Source: JAJDFU01 sp964641965
GTDB lineage: Bacteria; Bacteroidota; Bacteroidia; Chitinophagales; Saprospiraceae
Assembly: GCA_964641965.1 (NCBI GenBank)
Contig: CAZXLD010000017.1
Span: forward strand, 1-64,000
DNA: 64,000 bases
Direction: 5' to 3'
Part shown: positions 17,514 through 26,871 of the stretch, one piece after another
Layout of the letters: each line of letters starts with the position of its first letter
How positions within the stretch are numbered: position 1 is the stretch's first letter
Notes under the pieces: generated by a model
The model's input: only the letters and a program-made list of their open reading frames with translations
Told to the model about the DNA's origin: nothing
Database searches by the model: none
Made by a program: the position numbers and the translations under genes

Positions 17514-18038
17514 GTGAAAATTTTCCTGTTGGGCTTTATGGGTAGCGGTAAAACGAGCACGGGCAGCATGCTGGCCCGGGCTTTAAATTTTACCTTCATT
17601 GACTTGGATGATCAAATCGAGCATTTGGCTGGGTTGTCCATTCCTGCAATTTTTAAAGAACAAGGGGAAACAGGCTTCCGCAAATTAGAGCGAAAAGCCT
17701 TACAAGCAACAGCCAGGGTTTCAGATGCAGTGATTAGCACGGGAGGCGGCACCCCCTGCTTTTTTGACAACCTGGATTGGATGAATCAGCATGGGCTAAC
17801 CCTGTTCCTGGACGTGCCTACGGATCATTTGTTTGAACGATTGAAAGAGCAACGGAATGGTCGCCCTCTTCTGATGGGGAAAGAATCCGAGGTCGAACTG
17901 AAATCCTTCATCCATCATAAACTGGAAGAGCGCCTACCCTATTACCGTCAAGCCCATATTTCGGTTTTGGCCGACTCACCTCCAGAACAATTGGTTCAAC
18001 GCATATTAGCGGCATGGAAAAACATAACCGGTCATTGA
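17514..18038 (+). CDS. aroK: Shikimate kinase
   Basis: Phosphorylates shikimate to shikimate-3-phosphate using ATP, in the route to chorismate. The length of 174 aa is typical. The start codon is GTG at 17514, placing the P-loop GFMGSGKTSTG at residues 7-17. Substrate-binding residues are seen in DLDDQIE, FRKLERKAL and STGGGTPCF; the lid region is LKEQRNGRPLL. AroC, the last step to chorismate, is encoded at 47593. The 3' end overlaps the DUF429 gene by 25 bp, suggesting coupling. Confidence 0.95.
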   Translation: MKIFLLGFMGSGKTSTGSMLARALNFTFIDLDDQIEHLAGLSIPAIFKEQGETGFRKLERKALQATARVSDAVISTGGGTPCFFDNLDWMNQHGLTLFLDVPTDHLFERLKEQRNGRPLLMGKESEVELKSFIHHKLEERLPYYRQAHISVLADSPPEQLVQRILAAWKNITGH

Positions 18039-18622
18039 AGTCTCGATTTGCTGGAATCGACTATGGCAGTAAAATGGCCGGTACAACGGTCATTGCTGCC
18101 ATGGAAACCCAATCCGTGGTATTTGCAGCTAGCCAAAAAGGGCAAGATGCAGACCAATTCATTCAGGATTGGGCGCAGGACTGGAAGCCAACCGAGCTAT
18201 TTCTGGATGCGCCGCTATCCCTTCCAGGTGTCTATACCAAGTTGGAGGGTAAACACAATTATTTCTACCGTGCAGCCGATCAAGCCTTACAGGCAATGTC
18301 CCCTATGTTTTTGGGTGGGCTCACTGCCCGAGCTATGCGCCTCCAGGCCACACTCGCTCAGGGGCATATTAAAACCTATGAAGTATATCCAGGCGCCCTA
18401 GCCCGCCGCTTAAAATGGAATGAAAAGGGATACAAAAAGAAAGGTGATGCACTAGCCATGCTCCAGGCATTAGCCCAACAAGAGCACTTAACCCTTCCCT
18501 CAATAGACAAGGTAAATTGGCATATGGTGGATGCTTTTCTGGCTCTATTGATCGGATGGCGCTACCAACGTGGTTTGGCGCAAGCTTACGGAGAACTACC
18601 CGAAGGCCTGATTTGGGTATAG
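18014..18622 (+). CDS. DUF429 family protein (RNase H-like fold)
   Basis: Protein of 202 aa. FAGIDYGSKMAGTTVI near the N-terminus, ELFLDAPLSLPGVY, the central MFLGGLTARAMRLQATL and the EVYPGALARRLKW motif are the pattern of DUF429, which has an RNase H-like fold and is predicted to be a nuclease or nucleotide-binding protein. The acidic residues in GIDYGS and FLDAP would be the metal-binding positions. No experimental role is known to me. It overlaps the end of aroK by 25 bp, so the two are probably translated in tandem. Confidence 0.72.
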   Translation: MEKHNRSLKSRFAGIDYGSKMAGTTVIAAMETQSVVFAASQKGQDADQFIQDWAQDWKPTELFLDAPLSLPGVYTKLEGKHNYFYRAADQALQAMSPMFLGGLTARAMRLQATLAQGHIKTYEVYPGALARRLKWNEKGYKKKGDALAMLQALAQQEHLTLPSIDKVNWHMVDAFLALLIGWRYQRGLAQAYGELPEGLIWV

Positions 18623-19048
18623 TTTTGAATTCAACTTTATCGTTTTTGCTTACGCTAACCATGAGCCTTATAAATCGCTCTCATCTGGGTTAACAAAGAA
18701 TATAAGAACCACGAAGCTTTCAAATTCGGCCTTCCTGCGTACTATCACGAACGTGCCAATAACTTCTTTTTTCTTTTCTATAATCCAGCGCATTGAAGGA
18801 TCTCATCCTTTGATTCGAGAGTTAACAGTTGCCGACTAAATCCTCATTCACTAGACGAGATAGTTGTGGATAATACCAGGAGTAACTTCCAAAATAGAGA
18901 TGACTATGACGTATTTTTTCAGATTTAAAACCAGAACCGGTATCTGTAGTGGCTGAAAATTCCTCGTTAAGGACCGATTCTTCTTTCAGGGAAGGGTTTT
19001 GCAGCGCGCTCCCCAATTCCCGAAATAATTATTTCTCCGATACACGAC
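18623..19048. other. Intergenic stretch without recognisable gene
   Basis: About 425 bases between two converging genes. I find no convincing ORF, RNA gene, repeat or terminator; a 64-codon minus-strand frame (18822-19016) has no recognisable features and is not accepted. Confidence 0.5.
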
Positions 19049-20458
19049 TTAAATCCTTTTGGCCCTGGGCACCAGATCGGTCAGTGAACTTATGCTCACC
19101 GGTTCGCCGGAATCGATGCTATGGCGTGCTGCGATGCCAATCAGGATAGACATCGCCCCGTCTCGCAAGCCAGCCGCATGCTTGAGCGGATCAGGCATAT
19201 CGGGGTTCAGAAAAATCTTTTCTTGAAGGCGATCGTCTCCGCCCCCGTGGCCTCCCCGCTTGTAGCCTACCGACTGGACCTCGTATTTTTTCCAGTTCTT
19301 GTGCACAACGATAGGTGAATAGATCATGTCCTTATTTCCTTCCTGATCCATTTCGGCGGCGTGCAGAGCTTCTTGATCCAGCTTGTTTTCCGCCAGCCAG
19401 GGGATATCCTGCCAGGCTTCGATTCGGCCGTCCATCCCGTTGAAGGCTATTCGCCAGCCCTCGAAAGGAGAGTAGGTCGTCAGGGAGTAGTTGACAACGG
19501 CCGCATTGGCGTATTTGATCTGGGCCGACATCTTGTCATAGATATTGACCTCTTCTCGAAACAGACAATTGTCTCGAATATATCCGTCGTGTGCTTCATG
19601 ATCAACGTACAGCTGCATGAGGTCCTTGCTCCGGGTGATATCCCAGTAAAACTTACAATCCGATGTATGGATGCAGGTTCGGCAGTTGGGTCCCCGGAAG
19701 GCCCCGTTAGAACCATAATGTTCTAGAGCACCCATAGCGAATACCTCTGAAGGGTCCGAATCCAGCCACCAGTTGAGCAAGTCGAAGTGATGGGTGGCTT
19801 TATGCACCCAAAGGGTACCACTGTATTCACGCTGCCCATGCCACCGACGAAAATAGGATGCCCCATGGTAAGTATTCAAATACCAATTGAAATCTACCGA
19901 GGTGATTTTACCGATGACTCCTTCCTCCAGTAATTCCTTGACCTTAGTCATGTAGGGACTCCAACGGTAGTTGAAACCCACAATTAAGTTATGGTCGGAT
20001 CGCCTTTCGGCATCCAGGATCTGCTGGCATTTGCGTTCGTCCGTAGTCAGCGGTTTTTCGGTCAACACATCGCATCCCATATCCAGGCCCTTGATGATGT
20101 ACTCGTGATGGGTGGCATCGGTAGTTGTAACGATCACCAAATCAGGTTGGGTTTGGCGGATCATTTCCTCAAACTGGGTATGAGAAAAAGTCTCACAGTC
20201 CACCATCATGTAGTCTTTGGCATAGGCCAATCGCCCCGGATTGCTATCACAAAGTCCAACGAATTCGAGCTGTTCTGAAAACACATCGACCAATCGGCGT
20301 CCCCAGAAGTTGATCCCCCGGATACCAGTACCGACAAGAACCACCTTAAGTTTCCGGTTTTCGAGTCCAAAGCCCCAGGATGATGCAGGGAAGAAACTAC
20401 TGGCACCTAACATACTTACTGCAGTCAGGAACTTGCGGCGGGAAAGGTTGGATGGCAT
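19049..20458 (-). CDS. Tat-exported Gfo/Idh/MocA family oxidoreductase
   Basis: NAD(P)-dependent sugar or sugar-alcohol oxidoreductase family member of 469 aa from the ATG at 20458. The N-terminus MPSNLSRRKFLTAVSMLGAS is a twin-arginine signal, so the folded protein should be exported. The Rossmann domain follows with VVLVGTGIRGINFWG, EFVGLCDSNPGRL and the EKPLTTDE motif containing the conserved Lys. The C-terminal alpha/beta domain has VGFNYRWSPYM and KATHHFDLLNWW. The middle has a Cys pair in GPNCRTCIHTSDC, uncommon for the fold. Exported homologues are frequent in Bacteroidota and often act on glycans or polysaccharide fragments; the substrate here is unknown. Confidence 0.85.
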   Translation of the reverse strand: MPSNLSRRKFLTAVSMLGASSFFPASSWGFGLENRKLKVVLVGTGIRGINFWGRRLVDVFSEQLEFVGLCDSNPGRLAYAKDYMMVDCETFSHTQFEEMIRQTQPDLVIVTTTDATHHEYIIKGLDMGCDVLTEKPLTTDERKCQQILDAERRSDHNLIVGFNYRWSPYMTKVKELLEEGVIGKITSVDFNWYLNTYHGASYFRRWHGQREYSGTLWVHKATHHFDLLNWWLDSDPSEVFAMGALEHYGSNGAFRGPNCRTCIHTSDCKFYWDITRSKDLMQLYVDHEAHDGYIRDNCLFREEVNIYDKMSAQIKYANAAVVNYSLTTYSPFEGWRIAFNGMDGRIEAWQDIPWLAENKLDQEALHAAEMDQEGNKDMIYSPIVVHKNWKKYEVQSVGYKRGGHGGGDDRLQEKIFLNPDMPDPLKHAAGLRDGAMSILIGIAARHSIDSGEPVSISSLTDLVPRAKRI

Positions 20459-20774
20459 ATTAAAAAGCTTTGGTGGGCAGAAGAGATGTTTGAGAAAAAG
20501 TAAATTACTTATTCGCGAAGGAAAATTAGAACCAAAGGCCTGTTTTAATTCAGTGGATAGTTCGAGCAGGTTCGGGCTAGGCCGGATCTGCGGAGACTGT
20601 TTTAAAAAATATGTCAATAATTGAATGAATAACTTATAAACACAATACAAGCTTGAAAATCATTCCTTTTTATCAGGTTACTTGGTAATCAAAACAGGAA
20701 GGTCAAACTAGGAAGGCTCAGAAAAATCTGTGTATTCGACGCTTTGATAGATCTGCATTTCGTTTCTTTCCTAT
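20459..20774. other. Divergent intergenic region
   Basis: About 316 bases between the divergent oxidoreductase and glycosyltransferase genes. It should hold promoters for both, but I see no clear TTTG/TAnnTTTG pair, hairpin or small ORF. Confidence 0.4.
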
Positions 20775-22226
20775 ATGAAACTTGTGCAACGGTTACCTAT
20801 TTTGATTCTTTTTATCGGAATAATCCTTCGGCTTAAAGTCTACCTGGAAAACCGCTCTTTGTTTTTAGATGAAGCCAATCTGGCCCTTAACCTTATTGAA
20901 CTAGACCCTTGGGCCCTTTTTATGCCCTTGCAATACCAGCAATTTGCACCTCCGCTTTACAATTTACTGACCAAGGGATTTTGGCACCTTTTTGGCCCTA
21001 CCGAATGGAGTTTAAGGCTGACCAGTATGGTAGGCGGCCTGCTTTCGTTATGGATACTTTACTTATTCATGAAAGCTTTGAAATTAAAACCCTGGACCCA
21101 GGCTACGCTCTTATACTTCATTGCCTTTTCGCTGCTGTCTTTACGCTATGCTACGGAATTGAAGCCTTATGCTACAGACATGGCAGTTGCTTTAGCCCTT
21201 ACCCTAGCTGCCAAAAATACAACTTCCTTTACCCTGGGAAAGGCCTTCGCTTGGGCAGCCGCAGGTGCATTTGCCATTTGGTTTTCTTTCCCTTCGATCT
21301 TTGTATTGCTTGCAGTTGGTATCTATTGGCTGTTTTCCGTTTCACTCCAAAAGGAATTTTTTCAACTGCTTACGATCGGGCTTAGCTGGATAGTTTCCTT
21401 CGCGTTTTTATATACTATCCAGATTCAACAAAGCCTTGAGGTAGATTTATTAATCGATTACCACGAACCCTATTTTTTTCCGCTTTTCCCAAGCTCGACT
21501 ACAGATCTACTACGCATAGGAGCGCTCTTATTAATTCCCATTCGCGCCCTTTTCGGGTATACCGTTTTGGCTTATATCATCGGAAGTGTTTTATGTCTTT
21601 TAGGAGTCGGTTATCTGATTCAAAAAAGGCAGTCTTGGGGGTTGCTCTTGCTGATACCCATCCTCTCCTGTTATCTGGCATCCGGATTGGGTTATTATTC
21701 CCTTATTCCCAGACTGGTGGTTTTTTTACTGCCTTTTCCTTTGCTACTATTTGGGCTTGGTCTGGAAGCAGTAGTTAAGCTTATCCAAACCCCTTGGGCA
21801 AAAGTTGCTGTGGTAGGTATTCTACTTATTCCCCTGGTCGCTCTGCCAGAGGGATTGTCCTATTTTGCCTCCCGCCTGGAGATAGCAGAACTCAAGCCCC
21901 TCCTGCTCCATTTGAATGAGCACCCCTCCAAACAAGCTCCCCTTTACGTAGATCATCTGGCTAGTCCGGCTTTTCGGTTCTACACGGCTTACCACAGCTT
22001 ATCCAGTCAGTTAGATCTGGGGCCAGTGACCTTGGCAGACTGGGATGAAGATCCCCTACAGTGGCAAATTCAAAGCAATATACAAGGAGCAGCCTGGTTC
22101 CTTTATGGTCATCTAATGAGTCAATCGGAACAAGACCGAATGGGGACTGAACTTGAGAAACTTGGAGGCCAACTTCAACTTGAGCAGGAATCCAAGGCCG
22201 CTAGGCTTTGGCTAGTCGAGCCGTAG
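20775..22226 (+). CDS. GT39-like multi-pass membrane glycosyltransferase
   Basis: Integral membrane protein of 483 aa with about ten hydrophobic helices and a soluble C-terminal region (from about residue 370). The first periplasmic loop carries SLFLDEANLALNL; the acidic DE pair at that place is the catalytic signature of the PMT/ArnT-type (GT39/GT83) GT-C fold. ELKPYATDMAVALAL resembles the second conserved loop. Such enzymes transfer a sugar from a polyprenyl-phosphate donor to lipid, protein or glycan acceptors outside the inner membrane. The acceptor cannot be told from sequence. It is 92 bp upstream of the Clp-type ATPase gene, on the same strand. Confidence 0.75.
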   Translation: MKLVQRLPILILFIGIILRLKVYLENRSLFLDEANLALNLIELDPWALFMPLQYQQFAPPLYNLLTKGFWHLFGPTEWSLRLTSMVGGLLSLWILYLFMKALKLKPWTQATLLYFIAFSLLSLRYATELKPYATDMAVALALTLAAKNTTSFTLGKAFAWAAAGAFAIWFSFPSIFVLLAVGIYWLFSVSLQKEFFQLLTIGLSWIVSFAFLYTIQIQQSLEVDLLIDYHEPYFFPLFPSSTTDLLRIGALLLIPIRALFGYTVLAYIIGSVLCLLGVGYLIQKRQSWGLLLLIPILSCYLASGLGYYSLIPRLVVFLLPFPLLLFGLGLEAVVKLIQTPWAKVAVVGILLIPLVALPEGLSYFASRLEIAELKPLLLHLNEHPSKQAPLYVDHLASPAFRFYTAYHSLSSQLDLGPVTLADWDEDPLQWQIQSNIQGAAWFLYGHLMSQSEQDRMGTELEKLGGQLQLEQESKAARLWLVEP

Positions 22227-22318
22227 TAAGGATCTTTATCAAATTAAAAATCAAGGATAGAAACGGTTAGGGAAAAGCCGGCTAATGCTTACTTTTCGAA
22301 TTTAGGCAATATCAAACC

Positions 22319-25300
22319 GTGCATAAAAACATCTCCATCCCATTCCAGGCAATCCGATACCAAAGCCAAGACGGATTGGAATGGCTAAACCCCGTGACGC
22401 AAGTGCATGTGCATTGGAGAGGAGATGCATGGGACCAATTAGTACAGCTACAAGAGGAGGGCTGGGCATCCTATTTGAAGGAGTCTGGCAACTACTATCA
22501 GCTAGCCATTGACCATCAGTATGCGAACCAATGGAAAATCGGTCAACTCCATTGGAATCCGCCGGAAGAACTGATTCCGGAAACACCCTCAGATGGTTTC
22601 CTCCTGGATTTCATCTACAGTCAGGGCGAAATGGGTTGGCTGGGTATTTGCCCCGGTTTCCGAATTCAAAGCTGGGGAGCGGATAAAAAGGAATTGAGGC
22701 AAAAACTTCTTCGGCAAATTCACGAAAGCCTGGCTGGAGAAGTAGCACATCAGCGGATGCAAAGCTTATTGGTCGCCTCCGGTGCAAGAGTTCTGGGTAT
22801 CGAACAGCGCCTACTTAAGATCCAGGTCCTTGGCAGGAAATCTAACGAAAACTCTATTTCAACAGAGAAAGAGGCTCTTCTGGAGGCTACGGTCGACCCC
22901 ATAGCGCTTCATAGCTTACCGAAGGGGCTTGGCTTTGATCCTTTACTCGAGCAACTACAACCCTTATATCGAGGCCAGCCTCTGCCCAACGTATTGGTGA
23001 TTGGTCCGAGCGGGTCAGGAAAGTCGATTTTTATTTACGAACTGATGAGGCGACTGCACGCCCTCGATCCGGAACTCCAATTTTTTGAATCGAATGCCGG
23101 TAAGCTAATGAAAGGGCTAGTCAATGAAACGGGTTGGGAGGATAACCTTCCCAATGTCTGGCAAGCCCTTGCGTCTAAAAAAGGCATTCTATTTTTGAAT
23201 CAAGCAGATGCGCTGCATCAGGTGGGCCAATATGTGGGTAACACCTCCAGTTTGGGTGACGGCCTAAAATCCTTGATGAAAACCCATCGGGTTCCGGTAA
23301 TGGCAGAATGTACTCCTGAAGCCTTACGATGGATGGAACAAAAAGCACCGGGGTTTATTCAGCTTTTCTATAAATATCGCCTCGACATATCCCCATCCAG
23401 ATACAGCTCCATCATTTTACAACACCTCCACCCAAAGTCTGCACTATCTCAAACCTACCAGACAGCAGTACAGGAGTTGTTGTATCTACAAAAACGATTT
23501 GAGCCCTATTCCGGGCAACCGGGAAAAGCAATTCGATTTCTGGAAATACTTCAAAAAGAGGAACCAGAGGCACCGTTGACTATTTCTCGAATACGTATTG
23601 CCTACTCTCGGCAGACGGGGATACCAGCTGTTCTTTTAGATCCGAAGATGCAACTAGACAGACCATCTATTGAATCTCGGCTAGGTCAGCACGTGTTTGG
23701 CCAAGCTGCGGCTATACAAGCAGTGGCTTCCACCTTAATTCGGTTGAAAGCAGGTCTCCTGCGCGAACGAAAACCTGTTGCTTCTTTCCTTTTTGTGGGC
23801 CCTACCGGGGTGGGAAAAACGGAATTGGCTCAACAATTGGCGTTCTTCCTATTTGGTAACCGAAACCGGCTGATCCGATTCGATATGAGTGAATTTACCG
23901 ACCGATCTGCTATTTATAGACTGGTGGGCGGCCAGGGAGGGAAGGAAGGCTTGCTTACTTCAACCGTCCGCAGAAATCCATTCTCCGTAGTTTTATTGGA
24001 CGAAATCGAAAAAGGTGATCCCAGGTTCCTGGATTTATTGCTGCAGATTCTTGGAGATGCTCAGCTGACTGATGAAGAAGGTAAGCTTACCGACTTCGGA
24101 GGAACCGTGATAATCATAACCTCTAATGTCGGAGCCCGGAGATTAAGCCAAAAGACCATTGGTTGGAATAAAGAAGATGCTGACCTCACCCGATCCCTGA
24201 TCCTAGAGAGCGAACTTTTGAAGGTCTTGAGACCTGAATTACTCAACCGGATCGATGAAGTAGTGCCCTTTGCGCCTATGACTCCAGCCGTGATTCAGCA
24301 GGTCCTAAACCGGGAGTGGAAACGATTTTTGCAACGGGAAGGCGTTCGCCCAGACCATATTCAAATAAATCTGACCAAAGAAGCGCGGGAGCAATTAGCA
24401 GAGCAAGGATTTGACCCTAAATACGGAGCGCGCCATCTCCAGCGAATATTGCGTCGGGAAATTTACTTGCCACTAGCTGAAACCCTACGCCAATTAGATC
24501 CGGAAGACCCTTTAGACATTCAAATAGATTGGCAAAACAAACGATTCCAATTCCGTGCTGATCAGAAAGAACTACCCTTTTCTGACTTGGTCGCCCAACT
24601 GGGAAGAGTAGCGCTGGCCGATCAAGTCACGTCGAGTCGCAAGTATAGTGATGCCGTAAAAAAGGGACCTGTTTGGAATCAAATGGAAAATATCCGAAAA
24701 CGCCTGGATTGGCAGTCCAAGCACCAATCCGAGAGTTTTTGGGCAAATTCGATAAATCCAATTCGGCTTCGAAAAGTAGAGCAACTGCTGGCTGAGTTTA
24801 ACAGCCATACCCAAGCCATCGAAGCCTTAGAAGAAGAAACTGCACAGGTAGTACTTGATTCAGGGGATACAAACCTCGAACATCAACTTGAAGAATGGGA
24901 ATCTGATTTTTTGGATTGGGGAAGAGCGGTATATGATTTCATCCATCCAGAAGGTACTCAGTGCTTTGTAGCTATTGTAGGAAAACGGGCCAATCATCCT
25001 GCGCAATGGTATGAAAGGCTCTTCCAGAAAGCACATTTTGATTTTCAGTTATTTCATTACGCTGCCTCAGATAATGCCACCTCTCAAAAGTGGAAAAAAG
25101 TTTCTTATCCTTCTGTGGAGGCCATGTTGGAACAAAACACGGAAGGCGATATACGCACCGTTGTTTTCCAACTCAAAGGAAGTACGGTTTATCCGTTCTT
25201 ACGGCCTGAAATTGGTTTCCAAAAATGGAAAATGGGGGAAGATCTGGACCGGACATTCAGTATCCTGATTTCGATGGACGACTCTATTCCATCTGAGGTA

Positions 25301-25492
25301 AATCGTAAATCCTATTTTCTAAAAAAGCCCTTTCGTCGCAAAATGGATCGGAACCAAATGGAAGATTTAAACTGGCAAACATCCGGCTTAAACGGATTGG
25401 ATATGCAACACCGTTTTGTGAGAGAGCAACTTCAATTCGAGCTCATCAGTTTTATTAAAACCTTTCTATTAAACGGATGGATAAGCGAATAA
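22319..25492 (+). CDS. Two-module Clp-type AAA+ ATPase fused to a release-factor-2-like domain
   Basis: Large protein of 1057 aa with a GTG start (no nearby ATG fits). Residues 1-200 form a unique N-terminal region. Module 1 has P-loop GPSGSGKS (229-236), but its Walker B reads LFLNQADAL (291-299) instead of LFIDExxxL, replacing Asp-Glu by Asn-Gln. Module 2 is a full ClpB/ClpC-type D2: GPTGVGKT (494-501), VVLLDEIEK (557-565), sensor IIITSNVG, arginine RPELLNRID, and sensor-2 region YGARHLQRIL. Residues about 785-985 resemble the PCRF domain of release factor 2 (ESFWANSINPIRLRKVEQLL; QLKGSTVYPFLRPEIGFQKW). The stretch 1015-1033 (EDLNWQTSGLNGLDMQH) may be a degenerate GGQ region. The family is clear; the fusion is inferred by eye. 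It overlaps the S8 protease gene by 16 bp. Confidence 0.82.
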   Translation: MHKNISIPFQAIRYQSQDGLEWLNPVTQVHVHWRGDAWDQLVQLQEEGWASYLKESGNYYQLAIDHQYANQWKIGQLHWNPPEELIPETPSDGFLLDFIYSQGEMGWLGICPGFRIQSWGADKKELRQKLLRQIHESLAGEVAHQRMQSLLVASGARVLGIEQRLLKIQVLGRKSNENSISTEKEALLEATVDPIALHSLPKGLGFDPLLEQLQPLYRGQPLPNVLVIGPSGSGKSIFIYELMRRLHALDPELQFFESNAGKLMKGLVNETGWEDNLPNVWQALASKKGILFLNQADALHQVGQYVGNTSSLGDGLKSLMKTHRVPVMAECTPEALRWMEQKAPGFIQLFYKYRLDISPSRYSSIILQHLHPKSALSQTYQTAVQELLYLQKRFEPYSGQPGKAIRFLEILQKEEPEAPLTISRIRIAYSRQTGIPAVLLDPKMQLDRPSIESRLGQHVFGQAAAIQAVASTLIRLKAGLLRERKPVASFLFVGPTGVGKTELAQQLAFFLFGNRNRLIRFDMSEFTDRSAIYRLVGGQGGKEGLLTSTVRRNPFSVVLLDEIEKGDPRFLDLLLQILGDAQLTDEEGKLTDFGGTVIIITSNVGARRLSQKTIGWNKEDADLTRSLILESELLKVLRPELLNRIDEVVPFAPMTPAVIQQVLNREWKRFLQREGVRPDHIQINLTKEAREQLAEQGFDPKYGARHLQRILRREIYLPLAETLRQLDPEDPLDIQIDWQNKRFQFRADQKELPFSDLVAQLGRVALADQVTSSRKYSDAVKKGPVWNQMENIRKRLDWQSKHQSESFWANSINPIRLRKVEQLLAEFNSHTQAIEALEEETAQVVLDSGDTNLEHQLEEWESDFLDWGRAVYDFIHPEGTQCFVAIVGKRANHPAQWYERLFQKAHFDFQLFHYAASDNATSQKWKKVSYPSVEAMLEQNTEGDIRTVVFQLKGSTVYPFLRPEIGFQKWKMGEDLDRTFSILISMDDSIPSEVNRKSYFLKKPFRRKMDRNQMEDLNWQTSGLNGLDMQHRFVREQLQFELISFIKTFLLNGWISE

Positions 25493-26871
25493 GCCTGTTC
25501 TTTTTCCTAATACTATCGGTACTGGGCAAGCCCGATATATTCGCACAGTCGGATGGATCCTGGTATTTACTGGAATTCAAAGACAAAGGAACGGAAATCA
25601 CAATTCGAGATTCCTTTACAAAGCTTCTTTCGAAAAGGGCACTGGAACGAAGGAATAACCAACAAATCCCCTTTGACGCTTTGGATCGGCCAGTTTATAA
25701 AGGCTACCTCCGGGATTTGGAAGCACTGGGATTTCGATGGTTCCATCCCTCCAAATGGCTGAATAGTGTGGTAGTTACAGGAGATGTTTCCTCCATTTCA
25801 AAAATGGAGTCCCTATCCTATGTTAGGGCGGTAAGCTACCTGGGAAGAATTAAACAAAAAAACAGACCTAAACAGCAAGCTAAAACTCAAAAGCAACTTC
25901 CCGAGAAAGACAGTGCCTACTATGGTTTGCTTACCCCAGCTGTAAATCTGTTGAATGGATCGTTTCTCCATCAAAATGGATATCGAGGGAAAAATATACT
26001 GATAACGATGTTGGATGCCGGTTATAAAGGGCTGAACCATTGGCAGGGGATCAAGCAGTTGCCAATGATCGGGCAAAACAATCTGATTCATCCTCATGCT
26101 CCGATAACCCGCTATTCCGACCACGGAACGGCAGTCTTGGGGTTGATGGCCATGGACCAACCGGGACGTTATGTGGGGACAGCTCCTGATGCCAGCTTTC
26201 ATTGCCTGATAACCGAAATGGACCGTGGCGAACAGCTGCTGGAGGATTATTTGTGGGCGGTGGGCGTTGAATATGCCGATAGCTTGGGGGCAGATATCAT
26301 TGTTTCATCGCTGGGGTACGGACATTTTCCAAAAAAACAACGCCGGTATAGCGGTAAAAGTCTGGATGGAGCGACCAGTTTCAGCAGCCGGGCTGCCTCC
26401 ATTGCCGCTCGTAAGGGGTTATTGGTGATCGTCAGTGCTGGCAACTCCGACCGGAAATGGAATCAAATTACTTTTCCTGCGGATGCCAAAGGAATCCTAG
26501 CCGTTGGCGCGGTAGACTTAAACGGGAGGCCATCTTCTTTTTCAGCTCGAGGACCAACGGGTGATGGACGCACAAAACCGGACCTGGTCGCCCCAGGAGA
26601 AGCCCTCCCGATCTGGACTGAATCCGGACTTGCATTGCGTCAGGGATATGGCACATCCTATGCCGCCCCATTAGTTGCTGGCCTTGCAGCTTGCTTGATG
26701 CAGGCTTATCCAGATGCCTCCGTGGACGACCTTATCCAAGCGATCAAAAAAACTGCCTCACATGCTTCGAAGCCCGACAACCTAGTCGGGTATGGAATAC
26801 CAAACTTCAAGAAAGCATTTCTATTTCTTCAAAAACGGAATGCAGCTACCATTAAATCGCCTGGTGGTTAA
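25477..26871 (+). CDS. Secreted subtilisin-like S8 serine protease
   Basis: Exported protease of 464 aa with signal peptide MDKRISLFFFLILSVLGK...FAQ. Residues about 25-120 look like an inhibitor/propeptide region. The catalytic triad is Asp180 (MLDAGYKG), His216 (YSDHGTAVLG) and Ser394 (GYGTSYAAPLVAG), with the oxyanion Asn323 in VSAGNSD. The C-terminus is short and shows no T9SS sorting domain, so it is probably periplasmic or released by another route. Its start lies within the last codons of the Clp-type ATPase gene. Its 3' end overlaps the convergent SDR gene by 20 bp. Confidence 0.92.
   Translation: MDKRISLFFFLILSVLGKPDIFAQSDGSWYLLEFKDKGTEITIRDSFTKLLSKRALERRNNQQIPFDALDRPVYKGYLRDLEALGFRWFHPSKWLNSVVVTGDVSSISKMESLSYVRAVSYLGRIKQKNRPKQQAKTQKQLPEKDSAYYGLLTPAVNLLNGSFLHQNGYRGKNILITMLDAGYKGLNHWQGIKQLPMIGQNNLIHPHAPITRYSDHGTAVLGLMAMDQPGRYVGTAPDASFHCLITEMDRGEQLLEDYLWAVGVEYADSLGADIIVSSLGYGHFPKKQRRYSGKSLDGATSFSSRAASIAARKGLLVIVSAGNSDRKWNQITFPADAKGILAVGAVDLNGRPSSFSARGPTGDGRTKPDLVAPGEALPIWTESGLALRQGYGTSYAAPLVAGLAACLMQAYPDASVDDLIQAIKKTASHASKPDNLVGYGIPNFKKAFLFLQKRNAATIKSPGG

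Noticed and set aside
18822..19016. 64-codon minus-strand ORF in the 18.6-19.0 kb gap
   Set aside because: No homology, promoter or terminator; not better than chance.
22319..25492. Type VI secretion ATPase ClpV/TssH
   Set aside because: No other T6SS gene is nearby, and the C-terminal region matches RF2-like sequence instead.
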